A stretch of DNA of 64,000 bases from Dissulfurispira thermophila (lineage in GTDB: Bacteria > Nitrospirota > Thermodesulfovibrionia > Thermodesulfovibrionales > Dissulfurispiraceae), in contig NZ_AP022873.1 in assembly GCF_014701235.1 (NCBI RefSeq), positions 1,302,001-1,366,000 of the forward strand, in the 5' to 3' direction. Both the position numbers and the translations under genes were made by a program. This document shows, one piece after another, positions 8,746 through 16,914 of the stretch; the first letter of the stretch is position 1; the number at the start of each line of letters is the position of its first letter. The notes beneath the pieces are model-generated. The model made no database searches. It was not told where the DNA came from and worked only from the letters and a program-made list of their open reading frames with translations.

Positions 8746-10290
8746 ATGCGCACAATAAAAAGCTCAAATATCAAAGCCCAAAGCTCAAAGTTTGTGTCTG
8801 TCTCACATTCACAGATCCACTCACCTTTGGTTTTTGGCATGTGGATTTTCTTAGCCTCGTTACTCATTACTTTTTGCTCGTTACTTATGGGTTGCGCCAT
8901 TAATCCTGTCACAGGTCAAAGGGAATTGATGTTTGTATCTGAAAGGCAGGAGTTGGAAATGGGCAAAGAGCTATATCCAAATGCCTTGTGGGGCGACCTT
9001 GGTGGTGGAGGAGAATACAAAGACGAAAAACTCAAGGCTTATTTAAATGATATTGTAATGAAGATTCACAAAATTTCCCACAGACCCAATCTTCCTTTCC
9101 AGTTTGCAATTCAGAATAGTTCTGTTCCAAATGCATGGGCAATTCCCGGATATGTTGTGATTACAAGGGGACTGCTCGCGTCGCTTGATAATGAAGCAGA
9201 ATTTACCTTTGTCATGGGGCATGAAATAGGACATGTATCAGCAAGACACTCTGCACGACAAATAACATCAGGCATGCTGCTACAGGCAGGACTGGCAGCA
9301 GCAGGCATTGCAATGAGCGGAAAAAATTATTCTGATATAGCCTTAAATGTCGGCTCTGCAGCAGGTGGTCTCTTACTCCTGAAATATAGCAGGGATCACG
9401 AACTCGAGGCTGACAGACTCGGCATTATATATATGTCAAAACTTGGTTATAATCCACAGCATGCTATCAGTGCTCATAAAAATCTGGAAAAGGCCTCTCA
9501 GGAATATCTAAAATCTATTGGGAAAGAATCAAATGAAAGAAGCTTTTTTGAAGATTTACTTTCCACGCATCCAAGAACATCAGTAAGAATAGAAGAGATT
9601 CAGCATATGATAAATGAGATAAAACCTATTGCAATCACAGGCGATGGAACAAACAGGGAAAAATTTCAGACAGCAGTTGCAGAATTAAAAGACTTAAATA
9701 AAATCTATGTAGAATATTTTGATAAGGCAGTCAGGGAATTTGGAAAAAATAATATAGACGATGCTGATATTCTTGCATCAAAGGCAATTAAGGCAAATGC
9801 ATCACAACCTGCCTTCCATACACTTAAAGGATTCATAAGACTAAAGAGAAAGGATTACCACGAGGCAGAAAAATACTTTAATACCGCACTGAATCTCGAT
9901 AAAGACTATGAACCTGCGTTGAGGGGCATTGGTGCTATCAGATATTACAAGGGAGAGTATTCTGATGCAGCAGGATATTTAAAAAGAGGCATCTCACTTT
10001 TCCCACAAGATGTAATTGCACACTATTTTCTTGGTATGAGTTATTACAAGATGAAAATGTATAAAACAGCAATACCTCATCTGGACTTGTTTGCTGAAGT
10101 GCAGCCAAGACATCCGGAAATTCACGGTATACTTGGAATCTGTTATGAAAATATAAGTGATATCTACTCGGCATATAACGAATATATTATGCAGCTAAAG
10201 GTCAACCCTACAAATGAGATGGGCAGACTTGCTGCATCAAGAGTAGGTGTATTAAGACTGATTATCGAAGGTTCAAAAATTCGGCGATAA
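8746..10290 (+). CDS. M48 zinc metalloprotease with TPR repeats (BepA-like lipoprotein)
   Basis: Periplasmic-type M48 protease. HEIGH at residues 159-163 is the zinc/catalytic motif, and an Asp/Glu-rich YSRDHELEADRLG supplies the third ligand. The C-terminal 170 residues are TPR repeats, as in BepA/YfgC, which degrades misassembled outer-membrane proteins. The signal is a lipobox (LLMGC, Cys about 50) preceded by an unusually long N-terminus, MRTIKSSNIKAQSSKF..., encoded by AAGCTCAAAG- and GTTACTCATTACTC-type repeats. The true start could therefore be internal, for example the Met before WIFLASLL. It follows nagA by 13 bp and ends 2 bp from the convergent murU-amgK gene. Confidence 0.88.
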   Translation: MRTIKSSNIKAQSSKFVSVSHSQIHSPLVFGMWIFLASLLITFCSLLMGCAINPVTGQRELMFVSERQELEMGKELYPNALWGDLGGGGEYKDEKLKAYLNDIVMKIHKISHRPNLPFQFAIQNSSVPNAWAIPGYVVITRGLLASLDNEAEFTFVMGHEIGHVSARHSARQITSGMLLQAGLAAAGIAMSGKNYSDIALNVGSAAGGLLLLKYSRDHELEADRLGIIYMSKLGYNPQHAISAHKNLEKASQEYLKSIGKESNERSFFEDLLSTHPRTSVRIEEIQHMINEIKPIAITGDGTNREKFQTAVAELKDLNKIYVEYFDKAVREFGKNNIDDADILASKAIKANASQPAFHTLKGFIRLKRKDYHEAEKYFNTALNLDKDYEPALRGIGAIRYYKGEYSDAAGYLKRGISLFPQDVIAHYFLGMSYYKMKMYKTAIPHLDLFAEVQPRHPEIHGILGICYENISDIYSAYNEYIMQLKVNPTNEMGRLAASRVGVLRLIIEGSKIRR

Positions 10291-10291
10291 T

Positions 10292-12169
10292 CTAAAGCAT
10301 TTCTATAAGCCTAAGCAGCACAGGATATTCTTTCATGAACAATTTGCTATCTTCCTTCAATAATCTCAAGCCTTCAGGAATATGCTTCAAGAAATACTTC
10401 TTGCCCTTCACAATGGAAAGAAAGCCGTATGCGCCAAGTGCCTGCATGTGCCTCTGAATGCGGCATAAAAGAAGTGATTCCAAAAAATTATTTTCATAAA
10501 GCCTGTCTGCCATCTTATCTATATAATATTTAAGCAGTCTCTCTCGCATAGTTCCATCGAGTCTAAAATAAGGGTCCCATAATATTGATACAATATCATA
10601 TGCCGGAGGACCTATCCTTGCCCCCTGATAATCTATCAGCCTTGGAATGTCTCTTGTAATCATGATATTCTGTGACTGAAAATCTCGGTGGACTACTGTC
10701 TTTGGATAAGAATCTACCTTTTGCGCTAATCTATGAAGTTCTTCATTTAGTTCAGGCAGATTTTCAATTGTTATTCCTCTTACTAATTTCATAAACCTCT
10801 CAATAAAATAATCTGTTTCCCATCTGAAATGCTTATAATCAAAGACTCTTTCCTGAAGCAAAGGACATTCATTCAACCTGTTCATAGGTATTGTATGAAT
10901 ACTCACAAGAATATCTAAAACCCTTTGATACATTTTCTCTATATCCTTTTCAGATCTTCTGCACTTAAGCCATGAGTATAGAGAAAGATCGCCGAGGTCT
11001 TCAAATATAATACAGAGATTATCTTCATCAATGCCTATTATTTCCGGAACAGGAACGCCGTACCTTTTGAAAAATCTTGTGTACTCTATCTGCCTATGAA
11101 AATCAGAGTCACTTTGAGAATATTTGGCAATGACTACCGTGTCTGTCTTCTGTGTCCTGTGTTCTATCCTCTGTCTATAATACTTTCTGTCAGAACCTCC
11201 TGTGCCTATAAGAATTAATCCATTATCTTCTGAAACACCAAGCATTTCTGTCTCATTGAGTTTAATCTCAAAATCAGGACCAATTATACAGTTTGAGTAT
11301 TTTCCTCCTTTTGGCTTACTGCCTTCAAGCACAATGCAGTTTCTGAGAGATACTAACTCATTAAAAATACAGCCCTTCTCTATAACAACATAACCGTCAA
11401 TTTCTATATCAGGACAAACTTCAATCAATGGATGGATATATACTGTTTCTCCATCTGTTTTTAATGCATGGATTATTGAAGATGCGTAGGCCTGTGGTGT
11501 CCCTATATCATTCCAATAGCACCCAGTAAAATCCATTGCTTTCACCTTATATCCTGCCTTAGCTGCTGCAAGCCATGCAAATGTAGCATGTGAAACTCCT
11601 TCAGGTAAAAACCTGAGAATCTCTGGAGAATAGACTGCAATCCCTGTATATGCAGCTTTTCTGCCTGATGTCTCAGGATTAGGCATTGAAGTGCCAGGAT
11701 TTTCGACATCTATAACATATCCTCTTTCATCCAGAACAACATTGTTGTATCTCGGACAATCATGCATTGCAAGCGTTGCTATGTTGCCTTCTGAAAGATG
11801 TGTTTCAATCAAAAGTGAAAAGTCAATATCAGAAATAATGTCAGAATTATGCACGAGGAAGTGTCCATCTGAAAGAAATCTCTCTGCATTTTTTAATGCC
11901 CCTCCTGTGCCGAGTATCGGGTCCTCATAAAACAATTCAATGCGTTCCGAGAAAGTTGAATTTTTAACCCAATCTCCCAACATGTCAGCCTTATAGTGAA
12001 GGTTTATGCCTATTTTGCCCGATGATATAAGAGAGAATTTTTCAACAATGCCCTCTATTAATGGTTTCCCAATAATCGGGAGTAAGGGTTTTGGGATGTG
12101 ATTTGTAATAGGCCTGAGTCTTTCACCAAGACCTGCTGCAAGAATGAAGGCATTAAGCTTTTTAGTCAT
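10292..12169 (-). CDS. MurU-AmgK fusion: MurNAc-1-P uridylyltransferase plus amino-sugar kinase
   Basis: Two recycling enzymes in one chain of about 625 residues. The N-terminal 235 residues are a sugar nucleotidyltransferase (FILAAGLGERLRPITNHIPK, then KPLLPIIGKPL). A short left-handed beta-helix-like stretch (VVIEKGCIFNELVSLRN) follows, and from about residue 320 comes an APH-fold kinase with VVHRDFQSQN (catalytic Asp, Asn) and LIDYQGARIGPPAYD (Mg-binding Asp). In Pseudomonas, AmgK phosphorylates MurNAc at C1 and MurU makes UDP-MurNAc, bypassing early synthesis. I chose the ATG at 12169 (MTKKLNAF): it overlaps the namZ stop by 8 bp, suggesting coupling; an ATG at 12202 would add 11 residues. 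A repeat-derived segment (RIEHRTQKTD) marks the domain junction near 11141-11175. Sugar specificity is inferred from neighbours. Confidence 0.88.
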   Translation of the reverse strand: MTKKLNAFILAAGLGERLRPITNHIPKPLLPIIGKPLIEGIVEKFSLISSGKIGINLHYKADMLGDWVKNSTFSERIELFYEDPILGTGGALKNAERFLSDGHFLVHNSDIISDIDFSLLIETHLSEGNIATLAMHDCPRYNNVVLDERGYVIDVENPGTSMPNPETSGRKAAYTGIAVYSPEILRFLPEGVSHATFAWLAAAKAGYKVKAMDFTGCYWNDIGTPQAYASSIIHALKTDGETVYIHPLIEVCPDIEIDGYVVIEKGCIFNELVSLRNCIVLEGSKPKGGKYSNCIIGPDFEIKLNETEMLGVSEDNGLILIGTGGSDRKYYRQRIEHRTQKTDTVVIAKYSQSDSDFHRQIEYTRFFKRYGVPVPEIIGIDEDNLCIIFEDLGDLSLYSWLKCRRSEKDIEKMYQRVLDILVSIHTIPMNRLNECPLLQERVFDYKHFRWETDYFIERFMKLVRGITIENLPELNEELHRLAQKVDSYPKTVVHRDFQSQNIMITRDIPRLIDYQGARIGPPAYDIVSILWDPYFRLDGTMRERLLKYYIDKMADRLYENNFLESLLLCRIQRHMQALGAYGFLSIVKGKKYFLKHIPEGLRLLKEDSKLFMKEYPVLLRLIEML

Positions 12170-13343
12170 AAAGCAGATAGGACTTCCTTTTATTCTTTGC
12201 AAATAAATAACATTCCTCGTTCCACCACTCCTCCATCCTATCTAAAGCCATACCGTTTGCTATATCATTCCTGATCCTGTTGCTTCCAGCAAGAATATCT
12301 ATCGGCATTTTTTCTGTCTCATACTCATATGGAGGCTGTTTCCATTGGAATTCATCTGGATAAAGATCATGTATCGCCTTGATAATCGCAACCCCTGTCT
12401 TAAAGGGCTTGAATTTTTCTCTGTTGGTAACATGAATTTGTGCGCCTCCACAGAGCTTGCCCGCATACTTCTGAAATGTTGGCTGAAAATACATAGGTCT
12501 GAAAATTACTCCCTGCAATCTGAATTCATTAAGCCGTTTTATCAATGCATCAGGATCTATAAAAGGCGCTCCAAAAATCTCAAATGGTCTTGTCGTTCCC
12601 CTACCCTCGCTGAGCATAGTTCCTTCAACAAGACACATGCCAGGATATACAATGGCAGTGTCTAATGTCGGCATATTTGGTGACGGCAAAACCCACGGCA
12701 ATTTTGTATCATCAAACCACATTTTGCGATCCCATCCATTCATAGAAATGATGTAAAAATCTAATGATGGATAAAATTCATTCTTCAAATAATTGCCTAT
12801 CTCTCCAATGGTCATACCATGCCTCACAGGAAGAGGTCTTTGACCCACAAAAGATGAATACTTCATATCAAGCACAGGGCCTTCAACAATATGTCCCCCG
12901 ATAGGATTGGGTCTATCAAGAATAACAATTGATTTGTTATTCTCAAGGCTTGCTTGCATACAGAGTTCCATCGTCCATATAAATGTATAATATCGCGAGC
13001 CAACATCCTGTAAGTCTATCACAATAACATCAATATCTATCATCATTTCAGGTTCGGGTTTCCTTGTATGTCCATAAAGACTGTAAACAAGCAGTCCAGT
13101 CTTTTTATCTATAAATCCTTCCCATTCAATCATGTTGTCTTGTGTCTCACCTCTGATACCATGTTGAGGACCAAAGAATGCCTTTAACTGAAACTTATTA
13201 GATTTCGATGCAATATCTGCGGCGTGTTCAAGTCTTTTATTAATAGACGCAGGATGCACCACAAGACCTATCCTTGCGCCCTTCAATCTTTTAGGCCAAT
13301 GCTGCTCAATTCTATCTAATCCTGTTAATATCGATTTAGCCAT
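12162..13343 (-). CDS. namZ: DUF1343 protein, exo-beta-N-acetylmuramidase NamZ-like
   Basis: Matches the DUF1343 family: GLVVHPASIN, FFGPQHGIRGETQ, TGLLVYSLYGHTRKP, VIDLQDVGSRYYTFI, LDRPNPIGG and RHGMTIGEIGNYL in order, with a usual length of 393 residues. The characterised member, B. subtilis NamZ, removes MurNAc from non-reducing ends of peptidoglycan fragments. Unlike that secreted enzyme, no signal peptide is present here (MAKSILTGLDRIEQHW), so it probably acts in the cytoplasm on imported fragments. It is translationally coupled to the MurU-AmgK fusion, which would use free MurNAc. Confidence 0.88.
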   Translation of the reverse strand: MAKSILTGLDRIEQHWPKRLKGARIGLVVHPASINKRLEHAADIASKSNKFQLKAFFGPQHGIRGETQDNMIEWEGFIDKKTGLLVYSLYGHTRKPEPEMMIDIDVIVIDLQDVGSRYYTFIWTMELCMQASLENNKSIVILDRPNPIGGHIVEGPVLDMKYSSFVGQRPLPVRHGMTIGEIGNYLKNEFYPSLDFYIISMNGWDRKMWFDDTKLPWVLPSPNMPTLDTAIVYPGMCLVEGTMLSEGRGTTRPFEIFGAPFIDPDALIKRLNEFRLQGVIFRPMYFQPTFQKYAGKLCGGAQIHVTNREKFKPFKTGVAIIKAIHDLYPDEFQWKQPPYEYETEKMPIDILAGSNRIRNDIANGMALDRMEEWWNEECYLFAKNKRKSYLLYD

Positions 13344-13412
13344 ATAACAGTATCCAGTAATCGCATATTACACCATGACATTATATTAACATTTCTGCTA
13401 AAATTTTCTGCC

Positions 13413-14315
13413 ATGTTACTGCAGCAATTAATAAATGGTCTAACTCTGGGCGGTGTTTATGCCATTATAGCCATCGGCTATACAATGGTCTATGGAATAC
13501 TCGAACTCATTAACTTTGCTCATGGTGAGATATATATGCTCGGTGCATACTTAGGAATAATTTTTCTGAGCTTCTTTACAGTAATAGGTTTAACAGCAGT
13601 CAGCCTACCGCTTGCCTTCATTTTAACCATTATACTCACAGTAATCTTTTGCTCTGCTTATGGCTTTACAATCGAAAAAGTTGCATACAGACCATTGAGA
13701 AATGCACCAAGACTCAGCCCTTTGATAAGTGCAATTGGCGTATCTATCTTCTTACAAAACTATGTAATGCTCACACAGGGTGCTACAGATAAGGTCTTCC
13801 CGCACAGATTTGGAGAATCAGGCATCCAGTTTATGGATGTGAATATAACATATCTTCAGGTAATAATAATTAGTGTATCAGGACTGCTAATGTTTTCCCT
13901 TCATCTATTTATTCAAAAAACTCGTATAGGCAAGGCAATGAGAGCAACCGCACAGGACAAGACAATGGCAGCCCTTGTTGGAATAAATGTTGACAGCATA
14001 ATATCTGTCACCTTCCTTATCGGAGCAGGTCTTGCGGCAGTGGCAGGTGTCATGGTTGCTTCATACTATGGTCTTGTGAACTATTTCATTGGATATATTG
14101 CAGGAATCAAGGCATTTACAGCAGCAGTTTTGGGCGGTATCGGGAATATACCCGGTGCAATGCTGGGCGGTATAATACTCGGGCTTATGGAAAGTATTGG
14201 TGCGGCATATATATCCAGTGAATACAAGGATGCTTATGCATTTGTAATGCTCATCATTATTTTACTCATAAAACCAACAGGAATACTCGGAAAAGCAACA
14301 GAGGAAAAGGTATGA
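13413..14315 (+). CDS. livH: Branched-chain amino acid ABC transporter permease LivH
   Basis: Inner-membrane permease of a LivHMGF-type importer. 300 residues, about eight hydrophobic segments; LINGLTLGGVYAIIAIGYTM and ELINFAHGEIYMLGAY are the hallmark N-terminal segments, and AFTAAVLGGIGNIPGAMLGG is the coupling/EAA region. The stop overlaps the livM start by 4 bp (ATGA). Divergent from namZ with a 69-bp intergenic region. No LivJ/K binding protein gene is in the window, so specificity (Leu/Ile/Val, other amino acids or urea) is open. Confidence 0.93.
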   Translation: MLLQQLINGLTLGGVYAIIAIGYTMVYGILELINFAHGEIYMLGAYLGIIFLSFFTVIGLTAVSLPLAFILTIILTVIFCSAYGFTIEKVAYRPLRNAPRLSPLISAIGVSIFLQNYVMLTQGATDKVFPHRFGESGIQFMDVNITYLQVIIISVSGLLMFSLHLFIQKTRIGKAMRATAQDKTMAALVGINVDSIISVTFLIGAGLAAVAGVMVASYYGLVNYFIGYIAGIKAFTAAVLGGIGNIPGAMLGGIILGLMESIGAAYISSEYKDAYAFVMLIIILLIKPTGILGKATEEKV

Positions 14316-15439
14316 TTCCAAAGATTAAAAAAACTGATACCCGCTCGTCTTTCTTCATTGCTTTACTATCAGCCTTATTATTCCTTCCATTCAAAGGCAT
14401 AAAGCCTGCAGGTATAATGTTCATAAGCATTTTTATTTTATTATCTGCCATTTCTCTTTTAAAAAAGACAAAAGTTATCGATGTAATAAAAGCCATTCGC
14501 ATTCCTAAAATTGAGAGATTCAGGACATTTTCTGTTCCTGCAATGCTGATTTTATTTATGACCTTTCCTCTCATATTAAAGGACTATTATATCGATGTTC
14601 TAATAATGTCTGGGATATACATACTGCTTGCCCTTGGTTTAAACATCATAGTTGGCTTCACAGGACTCCTTAATTTAGGCTTTGCCGCCTTTTATGCCAT
14701 AGGCGCTTACACATATGCGATTTTCAATACAAAAGTAGGTCTTGGCTTCTGGGCGTCGCTACCAATTTCTGCATCATTTGCTGCGATTGCAGGGCTGTTG
14801 CTTGCAATACCCGCATTAAGGCTCAGAGGTGATTATTTAGCAATAGTAACACTTGGCTTCGGAGAGATTGTCCGTCTAATCCTGAACAATTGGGATAGTC
14901 TTACAAATGGCCCAAATGGCATAACAGGCATAGCCCGTCCTTTATTTGCAGGTTTTTCTCTTGCTCAGCTTAAATATTATTACTACCTCGTATTTATTAT
15001 TGTAATCTTCTCTATAGTGATAATCAGAAGAATAGAATTGTCAAGAATTGGAAGGGCATGGATAGCAATAAAAGAGAATGAAATCGCAGCATCTTCAATG
15101 GGAATAAATACCACAAAATATAAACTTTATGCCTTTACTTTTGGAACATTCTGGGCAGGGATAGCAGGGATATTATTCTCTGCAAAGATGCAATTTGTTT
15201 CACCAGAGAGTTTTACTTTTATGGAATCTATCTTAATCCTAAGCATGATTATACTCGGAGGAATAGGTAATACATACGGTGCGATCATAGGTGCATTTAT
15301 TCTTGTTATCCTGCCCGAAGTATTAAGGGAAGTCCAGTTATATAGAATGCTTATCCTCGGAATCGGCCTTGTCTTTCTTATGATATTCAGACCTCAGGGA
15401 ATATTAGGAGGAGCAAAAGGTGTATATTTTAGAGGTTAG
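14312..15439 (+). CDS. livM: Branched-chain amino acid ABC transporter permease LivM
   Basis: Second permease of the importer, 375 residues. After a variable N-terminus with two hydrophobic segments come LGLNIIVGFTGLLNLGFAAFYAIGAY, typical of LivM, and later LILSMIILGGIGNTYGAIIG, the loop contacting the ATPases. Overlaps livH by 4 bp and livG by 20 bp, so the four genes form one tightly packed operon. Confidence 0.93.
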   Translation: MIPKIKKTDTRSSFFIALLSALLFLPFKGIKPAGIMFISIFILLSAISLLKKTKVIDVIKAIRIPKIERFRTFSVPAMLILFMTFPLILKDYYIDVLIMSGIYILLALGLNIIVGFTGLLNLGFAAFYAIGAYTYAIFNTKVGLGFWASLPISASFAAIAGLLLAIPALRLRGDYLAIVTLGFGEIVRLILNNWDSLTNGPNGITGIARPLFAGFSLAQLKYYYYLVFIIVIFSIVIIRRIELSRIGRAWIAIKENEIAASSMGINTTKYKLYAFTFGTFWAGIAGILFSAKMQFVSPESFTFMESILILSMIILGGIGNTYGAIIGAFILVILPEVLREVQLYRMLILGIGLVFLMIFRPQGILGGAKGVYFRG

Positions 15440-16184
15440 ACAATTAACCAAACATTTCGGTGGTATCAAGGCAATAGAAGATGTAAGTTTCAAGATAAAA
15501 GAAGGAGATATAGTAAGCATTATAGGACCAAATGGTGCTGGAAAGACAACCCTTTTCAACTGCCTTACAGGGATAGCAATACCAACAAAAGGTAATATAT
15601 ATTTCATGAACATGGAAATATCAAACCTTCCTTCACACAGGATTGCAGAGTTAGGCATTGCAAGAACATTTCAGAATATAAGATTGTTTTCAGAAATGAC
15701 TGTACTGGAAAATGTCATGGTCTCTCAGCATACAAGGGTAAAGTATGGACTTATCAGCGCAATAATAAGGGGAGGTAATTACAGAAATAAAGAACAGATT
15801 ATAACAGAAAAGGCATTTGAATATTTAGAACTCGTTGGTCTCGAAAATTATGCAAACACTATGGCAAGCAATTTGCCGTATGGAAACCAGAGAAGACTCG
15901 AAATTGCAAGGGCACTGGCAACAGAGGCGAAAATAATCCTCCTTGATGAACCAACAGCCGGCATGAATCCAATAGAGACATCAGAAGTGATGTCTTTAAT
16001 TAAAAAAATCAAGGAGCTTGGAAAAACTATAATTCTGATAGAACACGACATGAGACTTGTAATGAATATATCTGATAGAGTAATTGTATTAGACCATGGT
16101 GTGAAGATTGCAGAAGGACCACCAGAGGATGTAAAAAATGACCCATTAGTAATAGAGGCATATTTGGGAAGGGAGATATATTAA
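15420..16184 (+). CDS. livG: Branched-chain amino acid ABC transporter ATPase LivG
   Basis: ABC ATPase of 254 residues: Walker A GPNGAGKTT, signature-equivalent NLPYGNQRRLEIARAL, Walker B IILLDEPTAGMNP, and the H-loop IEHDM. The LivG-type signature lacks the standard LSGGQ, as in the family. Start is GTG at 15420, with the RBS GGAGGAG inside the end of livM; the reading gives MYILEVRQLTKHFGG, the usual beginning. Confidence 0.93.
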   Translation: MYILEVRQLTKHFGGIKAIEDVSFKIKEGDIVSIIGPNGAGKTTLFNCLTGIAIPTKGNIYFMNMEISNLPSHRIAELGIARTFQNIRLFSEMTVLENVMVSQHTRVKYGLISAIIRGGNYRNKEQIITEKAFEYLELVGLENYANTMASNLPYGNQRRLEIARALATEAKIILLDEPTAGMNPIETSEVMSLIKKIKELGKTIILIEHDMRLVMNISDRVIVLDHGVKIAEGPPEDVKNDPLVIEAYLGREIY

Positions 16185-16199
16185 AACAAATACTTACAT

Positions 16200-16910
16200 A
16201 TGTTAAAGCTAACATCTATATACACATCATACGGTCATGTAAAGGCATTAAAGGGAATAAATATCGAAGTCAATAAAGGTGAAATAGTCTGTCTTATAGG
16301 TAACAATGGTGCAGGAAAAACAACAACCCTCCTTACTATTTCAGGAATAATAAAACCTGATTCAGGGGATATAATCTTCGAAGGAGAATCATTGAAAAAC
16401 CTTGCTCCGCATAATATTGTAAATAAAGGCATCTGCCATGTTCCTGAAGGAAGAAGGATTTTCCCGAGACTAACAGTGCTTGAAAATCTTGAAATGGGAG
16501 CATATCAAAAGTTTAAAGTTCAAAGTTCAAAATTTAAAGAAAAATTGGATGCAGTCTTTTCATTATTTCCTATATTGAAAGAAAGGGCAAAACAGATGGG
16601 TGGAACATTAAGCGGTGGAGAGCAGCAGATGCTTGCAATAGGGAGGGCATTAATGGCAGACCCAAAGCTCCTTCTCCTTGATGAGCCGTCATTAGGACTT
16701 GCACCCATAATGGTTAGTAAGATATTTAAGACGATTAGAGAAATAAACGAGGAAGGAGTTACAATCCTTCTTGTTGAACAAAATGCAAAGGCGGCATTGA
16801 GGCTCTCACACAGGGGCTATGTCCTTGAAAACGGTATAATCAAACTACACGGAAATGGCGAAGATCTTTTGTATAATGAAGATGTAAAAAATGCATATCT
16901 GGGAGAATAG
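16200..16910 (+). CDS. livF: Branched-chain amino acid ABC transporter ATPase LivF
   Basis: Partner ATPase of LivG, 236 residues: Walker A GNNGAGKTT, signature TLSGGEQQMLAIGRAL, Walker B LLLLDEPSLGL, and VEQNAK switch. A short low-complexity insert, KFKVQSSKFKEK, encoded by the AAGTTCAAAGTTCAAA repeat at 16508-16540, sits in the helical subdomain after LEMGAYQ, where other LivF have a slightly different length. Ends 4 bp from the convergent moeA. Confidence 0.93.
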   Translation: MLKLTSIYTSYGHVKALKGINIEVNKGEIVCLIGNNGAGKTTTLLTISGIIKPDSGDIIFEGESLKNLAPHNIVNKGICHVPEGRRIFPRLTVLENLEMGAYQKFKVQSSKFKEKLDAVFSLFPILKERAKQMGGTLSGGEQQMLAIGRALMADPKLLLLDEPSLGLAPIMVSKIFKTIREINEEGVTILLVEQNAKAALRLSHRGYVLENGIIKLHGNGEDLLYNEDVKNAYLGE

Positions 16911-16914
16911 TTTT

